A stretch of 53,728 bases of DNA from an uncultured Ruminococcus sp. (GTDB lineage Bacteria; Bacillota; Clostridia; Oscillospirales; Ruminococcaceae), in NCBI GenBank assembly GCA_900545345.1, contig UQYQ01000018.1, positions 1 to 53,728 on the forward strand, written 5' to 3'. Below, piece after piece: positions 42,515-50,746 of this stretch. How positions within the stretch are numbered: position 1 is the stretch's first letter; the number at the start of each line of letters is the position of its first letter. The notes beneath the pieces were generated by a model. That model ran no database searches, was not told where the DNA came from, and worked only from the letters and a program-made list of their open reading frames with translations. Both the position numbers and the translations under genes were made by a program.

Positions 42515-42543
42515 ACGATACCACTTTTATCCGCATTTGTCAA
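42515..42543 (-). promoter_or_regulatory. SigA promoter of metY
   Basis: Minus-strand TTGACA (42538-42543), 17-bp spacer, TATCGT (42515-42520). Confidence 0.7.
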
Positions 42544-42749
42544 TGTGTTATTAAAAAAAATATAAATTTTGTATATATATCATTAAATTCCTACTGAATC
42601 TGTATGATACATTATATGATTTGCACAGTACAGAAATTCAAATGCGAAATACCAATATGTATTAAATACAAAATGCAGAACTATTTTAGTTGTTTTATAA
42701 TTATTCACAGATATATTATTAAAAAGAAATACCCTTGTGATACAATATT

Positions 42750-42777
42750 TTGATATATGTACAAGCTAGCCTATAAT
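42750..42777 (+). promoter_or_regulatory. SigA-type promoter of the MATE gene
   Basis: TTGATA (42750-42755), 16-bp spacer, TATAAT (42772-42777). The stretch 42544-42749 is AT-rich with no gene visible. Confidence 0.55.
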
Positions 42778-42799
42778 ATTCAGAAAGGAATGAAATAAA

Positions 42800-44215
42800 A
42801 TGACAGAAGCTTTAGAAACAAATAACAACCATACTAAGGAAAACAAAATGGGTACAATGCCTACAAACAAGCTGCTTATAACAATGTCATTGCCAATGAT
42901 AATTTCCATGCTGGTTCAGGCACTTTATAACATTGTTGACAGTATATTCGTTGCAAAGATTTCTGAAAATGCACTGACCGCAGTGTCTATGGCATTTCCT
43001 GTACAAAGTCTGATGATTGCTTTTGCAGCAGGTACCGGTGTTGGTATTAACTCTTTTTTATCAAAATCACTTGGTGAAAAAAAATTCAAACAAGCAAGCG
43101 ATTCCGCAAAAAACGGCATATTTCTGGCTTTTATAACATGGATAGCATTTGCGATTTTAGGATTCTTCTTTTCAGAGTTTTTTTATACAGCAATGACTGA
43201 TGACAAAGAAATCATAGCTTTCGGAACCAGCTATCTGAAAATTGTAACTGTTGCATCACTTGGTGTATTTATGCAGATAACTTTTGAACGTCTGCTGCAG
43301 TCGACAGGAAAAACAATATACAGCATGATAATGCAGGGCACAGGAGCTATTATAAACATAATCTTTGACCCTATTTTAATATTCGGATTATTCGGTTTTC
43401 CTAAAATGGGAGTAAAAGGTGCTGCTGTCGCTACAGTACTCGGACAGATAATCGCAATGATTATGGGTGCAATTCTCAACACTGTAAAAAACAAAGAAAT
43501 CAATGTTAATTTAAAAGGATTCAGACCCTCAGGTCATTTGATTAAAAAGATATATGCAGTTGGTTTTCCGTCAATTATAATGCAGTCGGTTACCTCTGTT
43601 ATGACATATCTTTTAAACAAAATATGCATAAGCTTTACACCTACTGCTGTTTCTGTTGTGGGAATATATTTCAAGCTTCAAAGCTTTATATTTATGCCGA
43701 TATTCGGTCTTACAAACGGACTCGTGCCTATTGTCGCATACAACTTCGGAGCAAAATATAAAAGCAGAATTATTTCTGTATTAAAACTTGCCGTAATAAT
43801 TTCTATTTCCTACATGGCACTCGGAGTGATAATTTTCTGGACTATTCCTCAGGTTCTGTTCGGCTTTTTTGAAGCGTCAAACGAGATGCTCAGCATTGGA
43901 ATACCTGCTTTAAGGTTAATTTCACTGAGCTTTATTCCTGCCGGATTCTGTATAATTATCATCAGTGCATTTCAGGCATTGGGACATGGAGTGTACAGTC
44001 TGATAATTTCTGTTGCACGTCAGCTTATTGTGCTTATTCCCGTAGCATATATATCTTCTAAAATTATCGGGTTAAAGGCCGTTTGGGGAGCTTTCCCTAT
44101 CGCTGAGATAATGTCGCTTTTCCTCTGTATCATATTCAGCAGAAAAGTTTATAAAACAACAGTTGCGGTTATTGACGAATCACCGGCTCAGGCAATTGAA
44201 AAAGAAAATGAATAA
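42800..44215 (+). CDS. MATE-family efflux transporter
   Basis: A 471-residue inner-membrane protein with twelve hydrophobic segments in two related halves, typical of MATE Na+ or H+ driven exporters of cationic drugs and metabolites. The first half shows LLITMSLPMIISMLVQALYNIVDSIFV, AAGTGVGINSFLSKSLGE and LLQSTGKTIYSMIMQGTGAI; the second repeats the pattern from about residue 240 (GFPSIIMQSVTSV). AAAGGAATG precedes ATG 42800. It is monocistronic. The substrate cannot be predicted. Confidence 0.94.
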   Translation: MTEALETNNNHTKENKMGTMPTNKLLITMSLPMIISMLVQALYNIVDSIFVAKISENALTAVSMAFPVQSLMIAFAAGTGVGINSFLSKSLGEKKFKQASDSAKNGIFLAFITWIAFAILGFFFSEFFYTAMTDDKEIIAFGTSYLKIVTVASLGVFMQITFERLLQSTGKTIYSMIMQGTGAIINIIFDPILIFGLFGFPKMGVKGAAVATVLGQIIAMIMGAILNTVKNKEINVNLKGFRPSGHLIKKIYAVGFPSIIMQSVTSVMTYLLNKICISFTPTAVSVVGIYFKLQSFIFMPIFGLTNGLVPIVAYNFGAKYKSRIISVLKLAVIISISYMALGVIIFWTIPQVLFGFFEASNEMLSIGIPALRLISLSFIPAGFCIIIISAFQALGHGVYSLIISVARQLIVLIPVAYISSKIIGLKAVWGAFPIAEIMSLFLCIIFSRKVYKTTVAVIDESPAQAIEKENE

Positions 44216-44237
44216 AACAGGTTTATAAGAAACATAA

Positions 44238-44266
44238 AAAGCGTTCAGAAAATTCTGAACGCTTTA
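44238..44266. terminator. Shared terminator between MATE and NUDIX genes
   Basis: AAAGCGTTCAGA/TCTGAACGCTTT perfect stem. T-rich on both sides, so it can serve both converging genes. Confidence 0.85.
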
Positions 44267-44268
44267 AT

Positions 44269-44805
44269 TTATTTGCGGAGAATTGACCACGCTTTTAAAA
44301 CAGCTATTTGCGTTTTTGCATCAGGTATTTCATCATTCATAACCATTTGATAAACCTTATCCAGCGGAATTTTTACTACATCTAAAAATTCATCATCATC
44401 TAAATCCTGATTCCCGAAACTCAAATCCTGAGCCATATACATATAGATTACCTCTGTATCATAAGCGACCGTCGGATAAAGCTTTCCTAAATAAGTGATA
44501 TTGTCGGAAACTGCACCGACTTCTTCTTTAAGCTCTCTTATACCGCATGTTTCAGGGTCTTCACCTTTTTCACGCTTTCCTGCCGGAATTTCAAGCAAAA
44601 CCTCTTTAAAAGGATACCTGAACTGTCTGACAAACAAAACTTCACCTTTATTATTTATCGGAAGTATACAAACACCGCCTGTATGGTGAACAACTTCACG
44701 ATAAGCCTCAGCCTCATTTTCAAGCAAAACCTTTTCACGAGTCACTTCGATAATCTTACCGTCATATATTTTTTCAATCGAAATAGTTTTTTCTTCTAAA
44801 TGCAT
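44269..44805 (-). CDS. NUDIX hydrolase, ADP-ribose pyrophosphatase type
   Basis: A 178-residue enzyme with a complete Nudix box GKREKGEDPETCGIRELKEEVG (G-x5-E-x7-RE-x2-EE-x-G), preceded by VLFVRQFRYPFKEVLLEIPAG, typical of the ADP-ribose pyrophosphatase (NudF/YqkG) subgroup, which splits ADP-ribose into AMP and ribose-5-phosphate. I start at ATG 44805 with CAGGAG 9 bases upstream; an ATG at 44829 would overlap the upstream gene without a ribosome site. It lies 13 bases after yfhO on the same strand. Confidence 0.9.
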   Translation of the reverse strand: MHLEEKTISIEKIYDGKIIEVTREKVLLENEAEAYREVVHHTGGVCILPINNKGEVLFVRQFRYPFKEVLLEIPAGKREKGEDPETCGIRELKEEVGAVSDNITYLGKLYPTVAYDTEVIYMYMAQDLSFGNQDLDDDEFLDVVKIPLDKVYQMVMNDEIPDAKTQIAVLKAWSILRK

Positions 44806-44818
44806 AATTTTCTCCTGT

Positions 44819-47338
44819 TCAGTTCTCATAAAAATCTATTGATTTTACTTTTTCTCTTTCCTTTTTTGTTCTTGAAAGCCTTTTCAACACTAAAACATAC
44901 CCTGCAAGAAGTACAATACCCGAAAGTGATAAAGCTATTCCCTGATTCAGTCCGTAAAGCTCAAAATCAAATCGTATCTTATTTTCTCCTTTATCACAGA
45001 CAACAGCCATAAGTCCACCGTCAACTTCTTCAATTTCAGCTTTTTTGCCGTTTACCTTTGCACTAAAGCCTTTATCATACGGAACGCTGAAGAAAACAAG
45101 GCTTTTCTTTGAAAGCTTAATTTCTGCCGAAAATCCGTCGTTATCCGGTTCAAACTTTGAACAAGATTTTGATTTCTTTTCTTTGCAGGCGTCAATATAT
45201 GTGCTGTCACCGTTGTATTCATTTATATCATAGTGAGTTAAAATATCATCATATTTCTTTATTTGGTCTTGATTAAGCACCAATGATGAAATAAGATTTC
45301 TTGTTTTATTTTCAGTTGATAAATTAGAAAACTCATCATAAGTCAAATATGTGTCATATGCAAATCCCATTGGAATATAGTTTTTATTTTCATACACATT
45401 AAAACCATTCTGAGAATTGATATAGCTGAATCCCCTCATATTTAATATGTTATTATTTCTTACTTTCTCATTATCACTGTCTAAACTGCTAAAACGATTA
45501 ATCCCGAACAGTTTTTCATTTTGTGAGCCTGATAACTCTGTTTCTTCATTTTTGGACTCATCAAAATAATATCTCACCGAAAGCAGACTTCTCAATGCAT
45601 AGAATGTTTTTTCAGGGCGTGAAGCCACATTTCTCTCTATTCCAAGCATATCATAAAATTTCATAATAGAAGTGGAAACCGTGCTGTTAAAGGCACGAAT
45701 AGTAGAATATCCCCAAAGCATAGGCCAGTTATCAGTATTCTCACTGGTTTCAATACGATAAAACCCTGCTTCTTCATATGACGGAAGCGTTATATTTTCA
45801 GCACCGTTGACAGCCCTTGAAATGTAAATGTCCGGATTAGGGCCCTGTGCTACTCCATAGTATACAGTTGACATCATACTCACAGCACAAGCAAGACAAG
45901 TTACAAATGAAACCGTTCTTACATACTTTTTATTTTTCTTAAAATAATAGACCACTGCCAAAAGCCCCGCAAACAAAGCTGCCGAAACAAAAAACTGAAT
46001 GTAAAAAAGTTCAGGATATTCAGCTATTTCAAAAAACTGATATTTACCGTCATCATCAGCTGACGGAAGAAAGAACACAGCCAAACTTGCAGCTAAAACA
46101 ACTGCTACAAGAGGTATGCCTTTTTTTATGTCAACAGGCTCATCTGATAATGCATTTTCATCATCAAAGACATACGCTGTCATAAGACACATTATAAGTA
46201 TCGGCATAAAAAACCATCGTGCATAATATGTCCCCTTAAAAAGCTGAAATGCAGAATTCAAAACAGGAACAAACGCAAATACTATTGATGTTATTATAAG
46301 ATTCTTCATCCAGTTTTTCTTTTTTGCTCTCATGAAGGCGATTACACCTGCCATTGAAAACATCGGAAGATAACCGGCTATTGATGCCCATCGTGCAGTT
46401 TCAGAATTAAATAAATTAACTCTCGCCGGCGGGTCAGGCATCATAAAGAAACCTTGAATAATCCTAAGTATTCTGAACTTATCGGAATAAACTATCATGT
46501 CGGTTCCGGTAAGATATTCATCTACACGCGGATTATCACAAATCGAATAATATGACGGAACGAGAACAACGCACGCTATAAATGTTCCTGCAACCGCTTC
46601 AAATGCAAGCTTTAAAAACTTAGGTATTGTTATATTAAAATTTTTGTCAGTACATCTGATAATAAAATAAATAATTACGAAAATTACTTCCGATATAAAG
46701 AAATAATAGTTTACAACACCGCAAAGGGCAACGCATAAGGCAAATACACCTTTTTTATTGTCCTGAACATTCATTTCAAGTGCTAAAAGCAGCAATGGGA
46801 AGAATGCAACCGCATCATGAAAATGATTAAAGAAAACATTATAGGCCTGAAATCCTGAAAAGGCATACAGCATAGCACCGATAAAGCAGGCATTGGTGTT
46901 CTTTAAAAATCGTCTCATATAGGCATAAGAAGTTAATGCCGAAACACCTGTTTTTATAGCCAGCAAAAACGGAATAAGCGATATTGTTATGCTTTTCGGA
47001 AAAATTTCCGTTATCCAAAAAAACGGACTTCCTGTATTATAGAACGAATAAGATGTGAACAGAGGCGAGCCTAGGTCTGTTCCCCAATCCCAGCCAAAAA
47101 GCCCGCCGTTTGCTATAGCTTCGCCAACATGTTTATAAAAAGGAATCTGCTGAGAATTAAAATCACCGTAGTACAAAAAATATCCACCGTTATATATTAT
47201 CAGCGGAAGCATAATCACAAGCATAATTAGTGCAGCAGCAGAAAATACAATTAAATATTTTTCCTTATGGTCACTATCCAAAGAATTAAAATCTCTTTTG
47301 CTTTTTTGTTTTGCAATACTATTTTTCAGTCTATTCAT
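44819..47338 (-). CDS. yfhO: YfhO-family membrane protein
   Basis: An 839-residue protein with about 13 membrane segments spread over residues 30-490, then a large extracellular domain (about 500-800) and a final membrane segment followed by a basic tail. Family landmarks: YGDFNSQQIPFYKHVGEAI and FGWDWGTDLGSPLFTSYSFYNTGSPFFW near the N terminus. YfhO proteins resemble GT-C glycosyltransferases; Bacillus and Listeria members glycosylate lipoteichoic acid. That role is inferred here. ATG 47338 has AAAGGA 12 bases upstream; TTG 47350 touches the ribosome site and is unlikely. Operon with the NUDIX gene. Confidence 0.88.
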   Translation of the reverse strand: MNRLKNSIAKQKSKRDFNSLDSDHKEKYLIVFSAAALIMLVIMLPLIIYNGGYFLYYGDFNSQQIPFYKHVGEAIANGGLFGWDWGTDLGSPLFTSYSFYNTGSPFFWITEIFPKSITISLIPFLLAIKTGVSALTSYAYMRRFLKNTNACFIGAMLYAFSGFQAYNVFFNHFHDAVAFFPLLLLALEMNVQDNKKGVFALCVALCGVVNYYFFISEVIFVIIYFIIRCTDKNFNITIPKFLKLAFEAVAGTFIACVVLVPSYYSICDNPRVDEYLTGTDMIVYSDKFRILRIIQGFFMMPDPPARVNLFNSETARWASIAGYLPMFSMAGVIAFMRAKKKNWMKNLIITSIVFAFVPVLNSAFQLFKGTYYARWFFMPILIMCLMTAYVFDDENALSDEPVDIKKGIPLVAVVLAASLAVFFLPSADDDGKYQFFEIAEYPELFYIQFFVSAALFAGLLAVVYYFKKNKKYVRTVSFVTCLACAVSMMSTVYYGVAQGPNPDIYISRAVNGAENITLPSYEEAGFYRIETSENTDNWPMLWGYSTIRAFNSTVSTSIMKFYDMLGIERNVASRPEKTFYALRSLLSVRYYFDESKNEETELSGSQNEKLFGINRFSSLDSDNEKVRNNNILNMRGFSYINSQNGFNVYENKNYIPMGFAYDTYLTYDEFSNLSTENKTRNLISSLVLNQDQIKKYDDILTHYDINEYNGDSTYIDACKEKKSKSCSKFEPDNDGFSAEIKLSKKSLVFFSVPYDKGFSAKVNGKKAEIEEVDGGLMAVVCDKGENKIRFDFELYGLNQGIALSLSGIVLLAGYVLVLKRLSRTKKEREKVKSIDFYEN

Positions 47339-47459
47339 AAAACTTGTCAATCCTTTGTTTTAACACCTTGCAAAAAACGGAACGCCTTTCATTTAAAACA
47401 TGCAAAATCACAAGGTATATGTCAGAAATATTATTTTGAAACTTCTCTCCAATATGTAA

Positions 47460-47488
47460 ATTATACTATTTTATTTATTTTCAGTCAA
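47460..47488 (-). promoter_or_regulatory. SigA promoter of yfhO
   Basis: Minus-strand TTGACT (47483-47488), 17-bp spacer, TATAAT (47460-47465). Confidence 0.7.
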
Positions 47489-47490
47489 TA

Positions 47491-47519
47491 TTGAAAAATA
47501 TCTGCTTATGTGTTATTAT
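47491..47519 (+). promoter_or_regulatory. SigA promoter of yjbQ
   Basis: TTGAAA (47491-47496), 17-bp spacer, TATTAT (47514-47519). Its -35 is 2 bp from the divergent yfhO -35, with TCAATATTGA at the centre. Confidence 0.6.
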
Positions 47520-47525
47520 GGTTAA

Positions 47526-47665
47526 AAAGGAGCTGATAAGTGTGAAAAACAATTTTTCACACCCCTGTTTTTAAGCCTTTGCCGTGAAAAGGTATGGCGA
47601 AAGTTTCGGCATAGCCGCAACCGGCTCTTAAATCCTCAGAAAGGAGTCCTTTGCATAGCAAAGGC
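47526..47665 (+). promoter_or_regulatory. Structured leader of yjbQ with a small ORF
   Basis: AAAGGAG (47525-47531) is followed by a 10-codon ORF from GTG 47542 to TAA (VKNNFSHPCF), whose start sits in a perfect 10-bp hairpin GTGTGAAAAA/TTTTTCACAC. A 91-base element bounded by GCCTTTGC (47575-47582) and GCAAAGGC (47658-47665) follows, holding CTTTGCC/GGCGAAAG and CGGC/GCCG stems. A second ribosome site AAAGGAG (47640-47646) is separated from ATG 47666 by the hairpin CCTTTGC/GCAAAGG (47648-47664). Confidence 0.55.
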
Positions 47666-48070
47666 ATGATGATTATAATGGTTTTTGAATACACACTTAA
47701 AACTGAAAAAGAGAATTTTTACAATGTCACAAGAATGGTCCAGGAGGCTGTTTCAAAAAGCGGAATCAAAAACGGAACCTGTGTTGTTTTTAATCCTCAC
47801 ACAACAGCAGGTATGACTATAAATGAAAACTGTGACCCCGATGTTGTTTCAGATTTACTTTTTGCACTTGATAAAACCTATCCTGACCGTCCTGAATTCA
47901 AACACGCAGAGGGCAATACAGCTGCCCACCTGAAAGCAAGCGTTATGGGAAGTTCAGTAACAGTGATTATAAAAAACGGCCGGCTTTTGCTCGGCACTTG
48001 GCAGGGAATTTATTTTACTGAATTTGACGGACCGAGAGTAAGAAGTTTTTTTGTAAAAATAAGCGAATAA
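47666..48070 (+). CDS. yjbQ: YjbQ/UPF0047 family protein
   Basis: A 134-residue protein of the secondary thiamine-phosphate synthase (YjbQ) family, trimeric, with weak thiamine phosphate synthase activity in E. coli and otherwise unclear role. Motifs GTCVVFNPHTTAGMTINENCDPDVVSDL, EGNTAAHLKASVMGSSV and LLLGTWQGIYFTEFDGPR carry the conserved His and Asp residues. The start is uncertain: ATG 47666, 47669 or 47678 (the last gives the usual MVFEYTL start); TTG 47651 is closest to the ribosome site. A long structured leader precedes it, and a strong terminator follows. Confidence 0.9.
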   Translation: MMIIMVFEYTLKTEKENFYNVTRMVQEAVSKSGIKNGTCVVFNPHTTAGMTINENCDPDVVSDLLFALDKTYPDRPEFKHAEGNTAAHLKASVMGSSVTVIIKNGRLLLGTWQGIYFTEFDGPRVRSFFVKISE

Positions 48071-48131
48071 TATACTACATAAATTTTAAGCTGACTTAAA
48101 TATTATCTTTTTATTACACTATAACAAATGT

Positions 48132-48160
48132 AAAAAAGCAGGCAACAAGCCTGCTTTTTT
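48132..48160. terminator. Shared terminator between yjbQ and the Rrf2 gene
   Basis: AAAAAAGCAGGC/GCCTGCTTTTTT stem, bidirectional. Confidence 0.9.
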
Positions 48161-48166
48161 TATAAG

Positions 48167-48604
48167 CTATATCTCATAGTTTTCGCCGTTTAATTTTTTC
48201 TGCTCATTTACTAAATCCTCAAGCGTAATATTATCAACGACATCATTTATTGCATCATGAAGCTTCTTCCACACAGATAATGTAACACAAGATTCATTTC
48301 TTGTACAGTCATTCTCTTCACCGTCAAGGCAGGCAACCGGAGCCAAGCTTCCTTCAGTGAGTCTGATAATCATCCCCACAGTATAATCCTTTGGACTTTT
48401 AGCAAGCTTATAACCGCCGTTTGAGCCTCGAATGCTTTTAACGAATCCTGCTTTTGAAAGTATAGTTATAATTTGCTCTAAATATTTATTTGAAATATTC
48501 TGCCGCTGAGAAATAACTTTTAAAGATATATATTCACCATTGTCATTAACAGCTAAATCAACCATTAGCCTCAATGCATATCTTCCTTTTGTAGATATTT
48601 TCAT
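48167..48604 (-). CDS. Rrf2-family transcriptional regulator (IscR/CymR-like)
   Basis: A 145-residue DNA-binding protein with a winged helix N terminus (MKISTKGRYALRLMVDLA, then QNISNKYLEQIITILSKAGFVKSIRGSNGGYKLAKSP) and three Cys in a CX7CX5C pattern (CLDGEENDCTRNESC, about residues 92-106), as in Fe-S-binding IscR-like members. It probably senses Fe-S cluster status, iron or redox state. Rrf2 genes usually precede iscS; here the only desulfurase is 9 kb away with thiI. It has a consensus promoter with a palindrome over the -10, suggesting self-repression, and an unusual leader. Confidence 0.92.
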   Translation of the reverse strand: MKISTKGRYALRLMVDLAVNDNGEYISLKVISQRQNISNKYLEQIITILSKAGFVKSIRGSNGGYKLAKSPKDYTVGMIIRLTEGSLAPVACLDGEENDCTRNESCVTLSVWKKLHDAINDVVDNITLEDLVNEQKKLNGENYEI

Positions 48605-48646
48605 TTTATATTTTTATGCTCTTTAAGGTGAGCACTTCCTCCTCCC
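48605..48646 (-). promoter_or_regulatory. Leader ORF and hairpin before the Rrf2 start
   Basis: GGGAGGAGGAAG (48635-48646) lies 32 bases before ATG 48604. A 9-codon ORF (GTG 48635, VLTLKSIKI) starts 5 bases after GGGAGG and stops one base before the ATG. TGCTC/GAGCA (48617-48634) forms a hairpin in the same interval. Confidence 0.55.
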
Positions 48647-48692
48647 GAAAAATAAAATTTATCTCAAAAATTTATCATAACTTAAATTCATA

Positions 48693-48713
48693 CTATATAA
48701 CTAGATTATATAG
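48693..48713 (-). promoter_or_regulatory. Palindromic operator over the Rrf2 promoter
   Basis: CTATATAA-CTAGA-TTATATAG, 8-bp perfect arms, covering the -10 hexamer. Likely autoregulatory site. Confidence 0.6.
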
Positions 48714-48733
48714 TATATTTACAATAATGTCAA
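48705..48733 (-). promoter_or_regulatory. Consensus SigA promoter of the Rrf2 gene
   Basis: Minus-strand TTGACA (48728-48733), 17-bp spacer, TATAAT (48705-48710). Confidence 0.85.
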
Positions 48734-48740
48734 GAATCAG

Positions 48741-48886
48741 TTTCAATAAGGGGCAGCGCTCCGTCATTTAACAAACGACCTTGCATTAGCTCCTCAGAGT
48801 TTCAGCGGGGATTGTTCTCACCACTGAAAGGCTAAGTTATCCGCCGCATCTAATGCAGCGGATATAGTCGTTGTTATATTTACATT
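48741..48886 (+). repeat. Modular intergenic repeat, copy 4 (long form)
   Basis: Left end TTCAATAAGGGGCAGCGC and right end TAGTCGTTGTTATATT match copy 2. Between AACAAACGAC and GTCGTTGTT lie two extra hairpins: TTTCAG..CTGAAA (48801-48830, related to the second stem of copy 1) and ATCCGC-CGCAT/ATGC-AGCGGAT (48838-48863). The rest of the gap to 49020 is AT-rich; I see no convincing promoter there. Confidence 0.7.
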
Positions 48887-49020
48887 ATAAATCATAAACT
48901 ATTAACCGCTTGATTTATTTACACATTATTTAAACTCAAAAAATAATATATTGATAAATAAAAATCTGTTTAAGAGTAATATTAAAAATATAAATAAAAA
49001 ACAGAAAGGAAGTTAGACAT

Positions 49021-50598
49021 ATGTCAGAATGGCTTAATACAGCATTATTTTATGAGATTTATCCCCAGTCTTTTTATGATACTAATTCAGACGGAATCGG
49101 AGATTTAAAAGGAATAATTCAAAAACTTGACTATATCAAAGAAACAGGATTTAATGCAATTTGGATTAACCCTTGTTTTGATTCACCTTTTAATGACGCC
49201 GGATATGATGTCAGAGATTATAAAAAAGTTGCACCGAGATACGGCACAAACGAAGATTTAAAAAAACTGTTTTCAGAGGCTCACAAACGCAGTATGCATG
49301 TTCTTTTAGATTTGGTTCCGGGTCATACTTCGGTTGAGCATGAATGGTTTTCAGAGTCGAAAAAAGCTGAGAAAAACGAATTCAGTGACAGATATATCTG
49401 GACAAACAGCATTTGGGAAAGCACAATAGAACTTCCTTGTATAAGAGGTATTTCTGACAGAGACGCATCATGTGCTGTAAACTTTTTCTCCAGTCAGCCT
49501 GCTCTTAATTACGGCAACGCTAATCCTACTTTGGGTTATCAAATGAAACCCGATGATGAAGCACCGCTTCAAACCCGTGAAGCTATAAAAGGTGTAATGA
49601 GATTCTGGCTGGATATGGGATGCGACGGATTCAGAGTTGATATGGCAGGTACTCTTGTAAAAAATGACCCTGACGGAAAAGAAAATATAAAATTGTGGCA
49701 GGACTTCCGCAGATTTTTGGACAATGAATACCCGGACGCTGTTTTAGTGTCTGAATGGGGTGAACCGGACAAAAGCATAGCAGGAGGATTCCATATGGAC
49801 TTCATTCTTCAATTCGGTCCTCAATGCTACACATCGCTTTTCAGAAGCGAAAATCCATTCTTCTCAAAAGCAGGAAAAGGAAATATTGCGATTTTCGCAA
49901 AAGAGTTTCAAAACTTTTATGAGAAAGCCGATTCAAAAGGTCTTATCTGCATTCCTTCAGGCAATCACGATATGGACAGACTCGCAAGAGGCCGTGATGC
50001 AGACGAACTTAAAGTGTGTTTTGCATTTTTACTCTCTATGCCGGGTGCACCTTTTATATATTACGGAGACGAAATAGGAACACAATATCTTGAAGGCCTG
50101 ACAAGTGTTGAGGGAGGTTATGGAAGGACCGGTTCCAGAACACCTTTGTCATGGGACAAATCATTGCCTAACGACGGTTTTTCTTCTGTGGGAGACAAAA
50201 ACTGTCTTTATATCAAAATGAACGAAAATCCTAATCGTCCTGATGTGCACAGTCAGCTAAATGATAAAAACAGCTTATTAAATGAGATTAAAAAGCTTAT
50301 AACATTGAGAAAAACTTATAAATCTTTAGGAAACACAAGCAATTATGAAGTTGTTTTCGCAAAAGAAAACACATATCCGTTTATATACAAAAGATATTGT
50401 CATGATGAAGAAATCTATGTGCTGCTTAATCCTTCCGATTCAAGTCAGAATTGCATTGTGCAAACACCTGATATAGCACATGGAGAAATAATTTACTCTA
50501 TCTATTGTATGGACGGTAAAATAGAGACTGACGAAAAAAGCGGTGAATCACACATTACCATGCCTCCGTGCAGTGCAGTTTTCATAAAATCGAACTAA
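49021..50598 (+). CDS. GH13 alpha-amylase family glycosidase
   Basis: A 525-residue cytoplasmic enzyme (no signal peptide) of the alpha-glucosidase/trehalose synthase-like part of GH13. Conserved regions: FYEIYPQSFYDTNSDGIGDLKGI, DLVPGHTS (region I), nucleophile Asp in GCDGFRVDMAG (region II), acid/base Glu in LVSEWGEPD (region III) and transition-state Asp in PSGNHDMDRLARG (region IV). A C-terminal beta domain follows (about 440-525). GAAAGGAAG precedes ATG 49021. It should act on short alpha-glucans or alpha-glucosides; linkage specificity is not readable. Monocistronic. Confidence 0.9.
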   Translation: MSEWLNTALFYEIYPQSFYDTNSDGIGDLKGIIQKLDYIKETGFNAIWINPCFDSPFNDAGYDVRDYKKVAPRYGTNEDLKKLFSEAHKRSMHVLLDLVPGHTSVEHEWFSESKKAEKNEFSDRYIWTNSIWESTIELPCIRGISDRDASCAVNFFSSQPALNYGNANPTLGYQMKPDDEAPLQTREAIKGVMRFWLDMGCDGFRVDMAGTLVKNDPDGKENIKLWQDFRRFLDNEYPDAVLVSEWGEPDKSIAGGFHMDFILQFGPQCYTSLFRSENPFFSKAGKGNIAIFAKEFQNFYEKADSKGLICIPSGNHDMDRLARGRDADELKVCFAFLLSMPGAPFIYYGDEIGTQYLEGLTSVEGGYGRTGSRTPLSWDKSLPNDGFSSVGDKNCLYIKMNENPNRPDVHSQLNDKNSLLNEIKKLITLRKTYKSLGNTSNYEVVFAKENTYPFIYKRYCHDEEIYVLLNPSDSSQNCIVQTPDIAHGEIIYSIYCMDGKIETDEKSGESHITMPPCSAVFIKSN

Positions 50599-50659
50599 CA
50601 AAGGCCCTTGAAGTTTTTAACATTTATACAAACTTTTTTAAATTTAAAAAGGATTTTTA

Positions 50660-50688
50660 TTGACTTTTCACCATAAAAATGTTATATT
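50660..50688 (+). promoter_or_regulatory. SigA-type promoter of the EAL gene
   Basis: TTGACT (50660-50665), 17-bp spacer, TATATT (50683-50688). Confidence 0.6.
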
Positions 50689-50746
50689 TAATATTGTATA
50701 TAAAATTTTGCAGTGTTTTATAATCTGCTGAAAGGAAAAGTTTAAG

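Noticed and set aside
42446..42799. S-box or T-box leader at metY
   Set aside because: The leader is short (about 65 bases) and AT-rich, with no antiterminator or SAM core.
47570..47665. Known riboswitch (SAM, c-di-GMP, fluoride, TPP) before yjbQ
   Set aside because: The hairpin order and conserved bases of these classes could not be matched; left as an unnamed structured leader.
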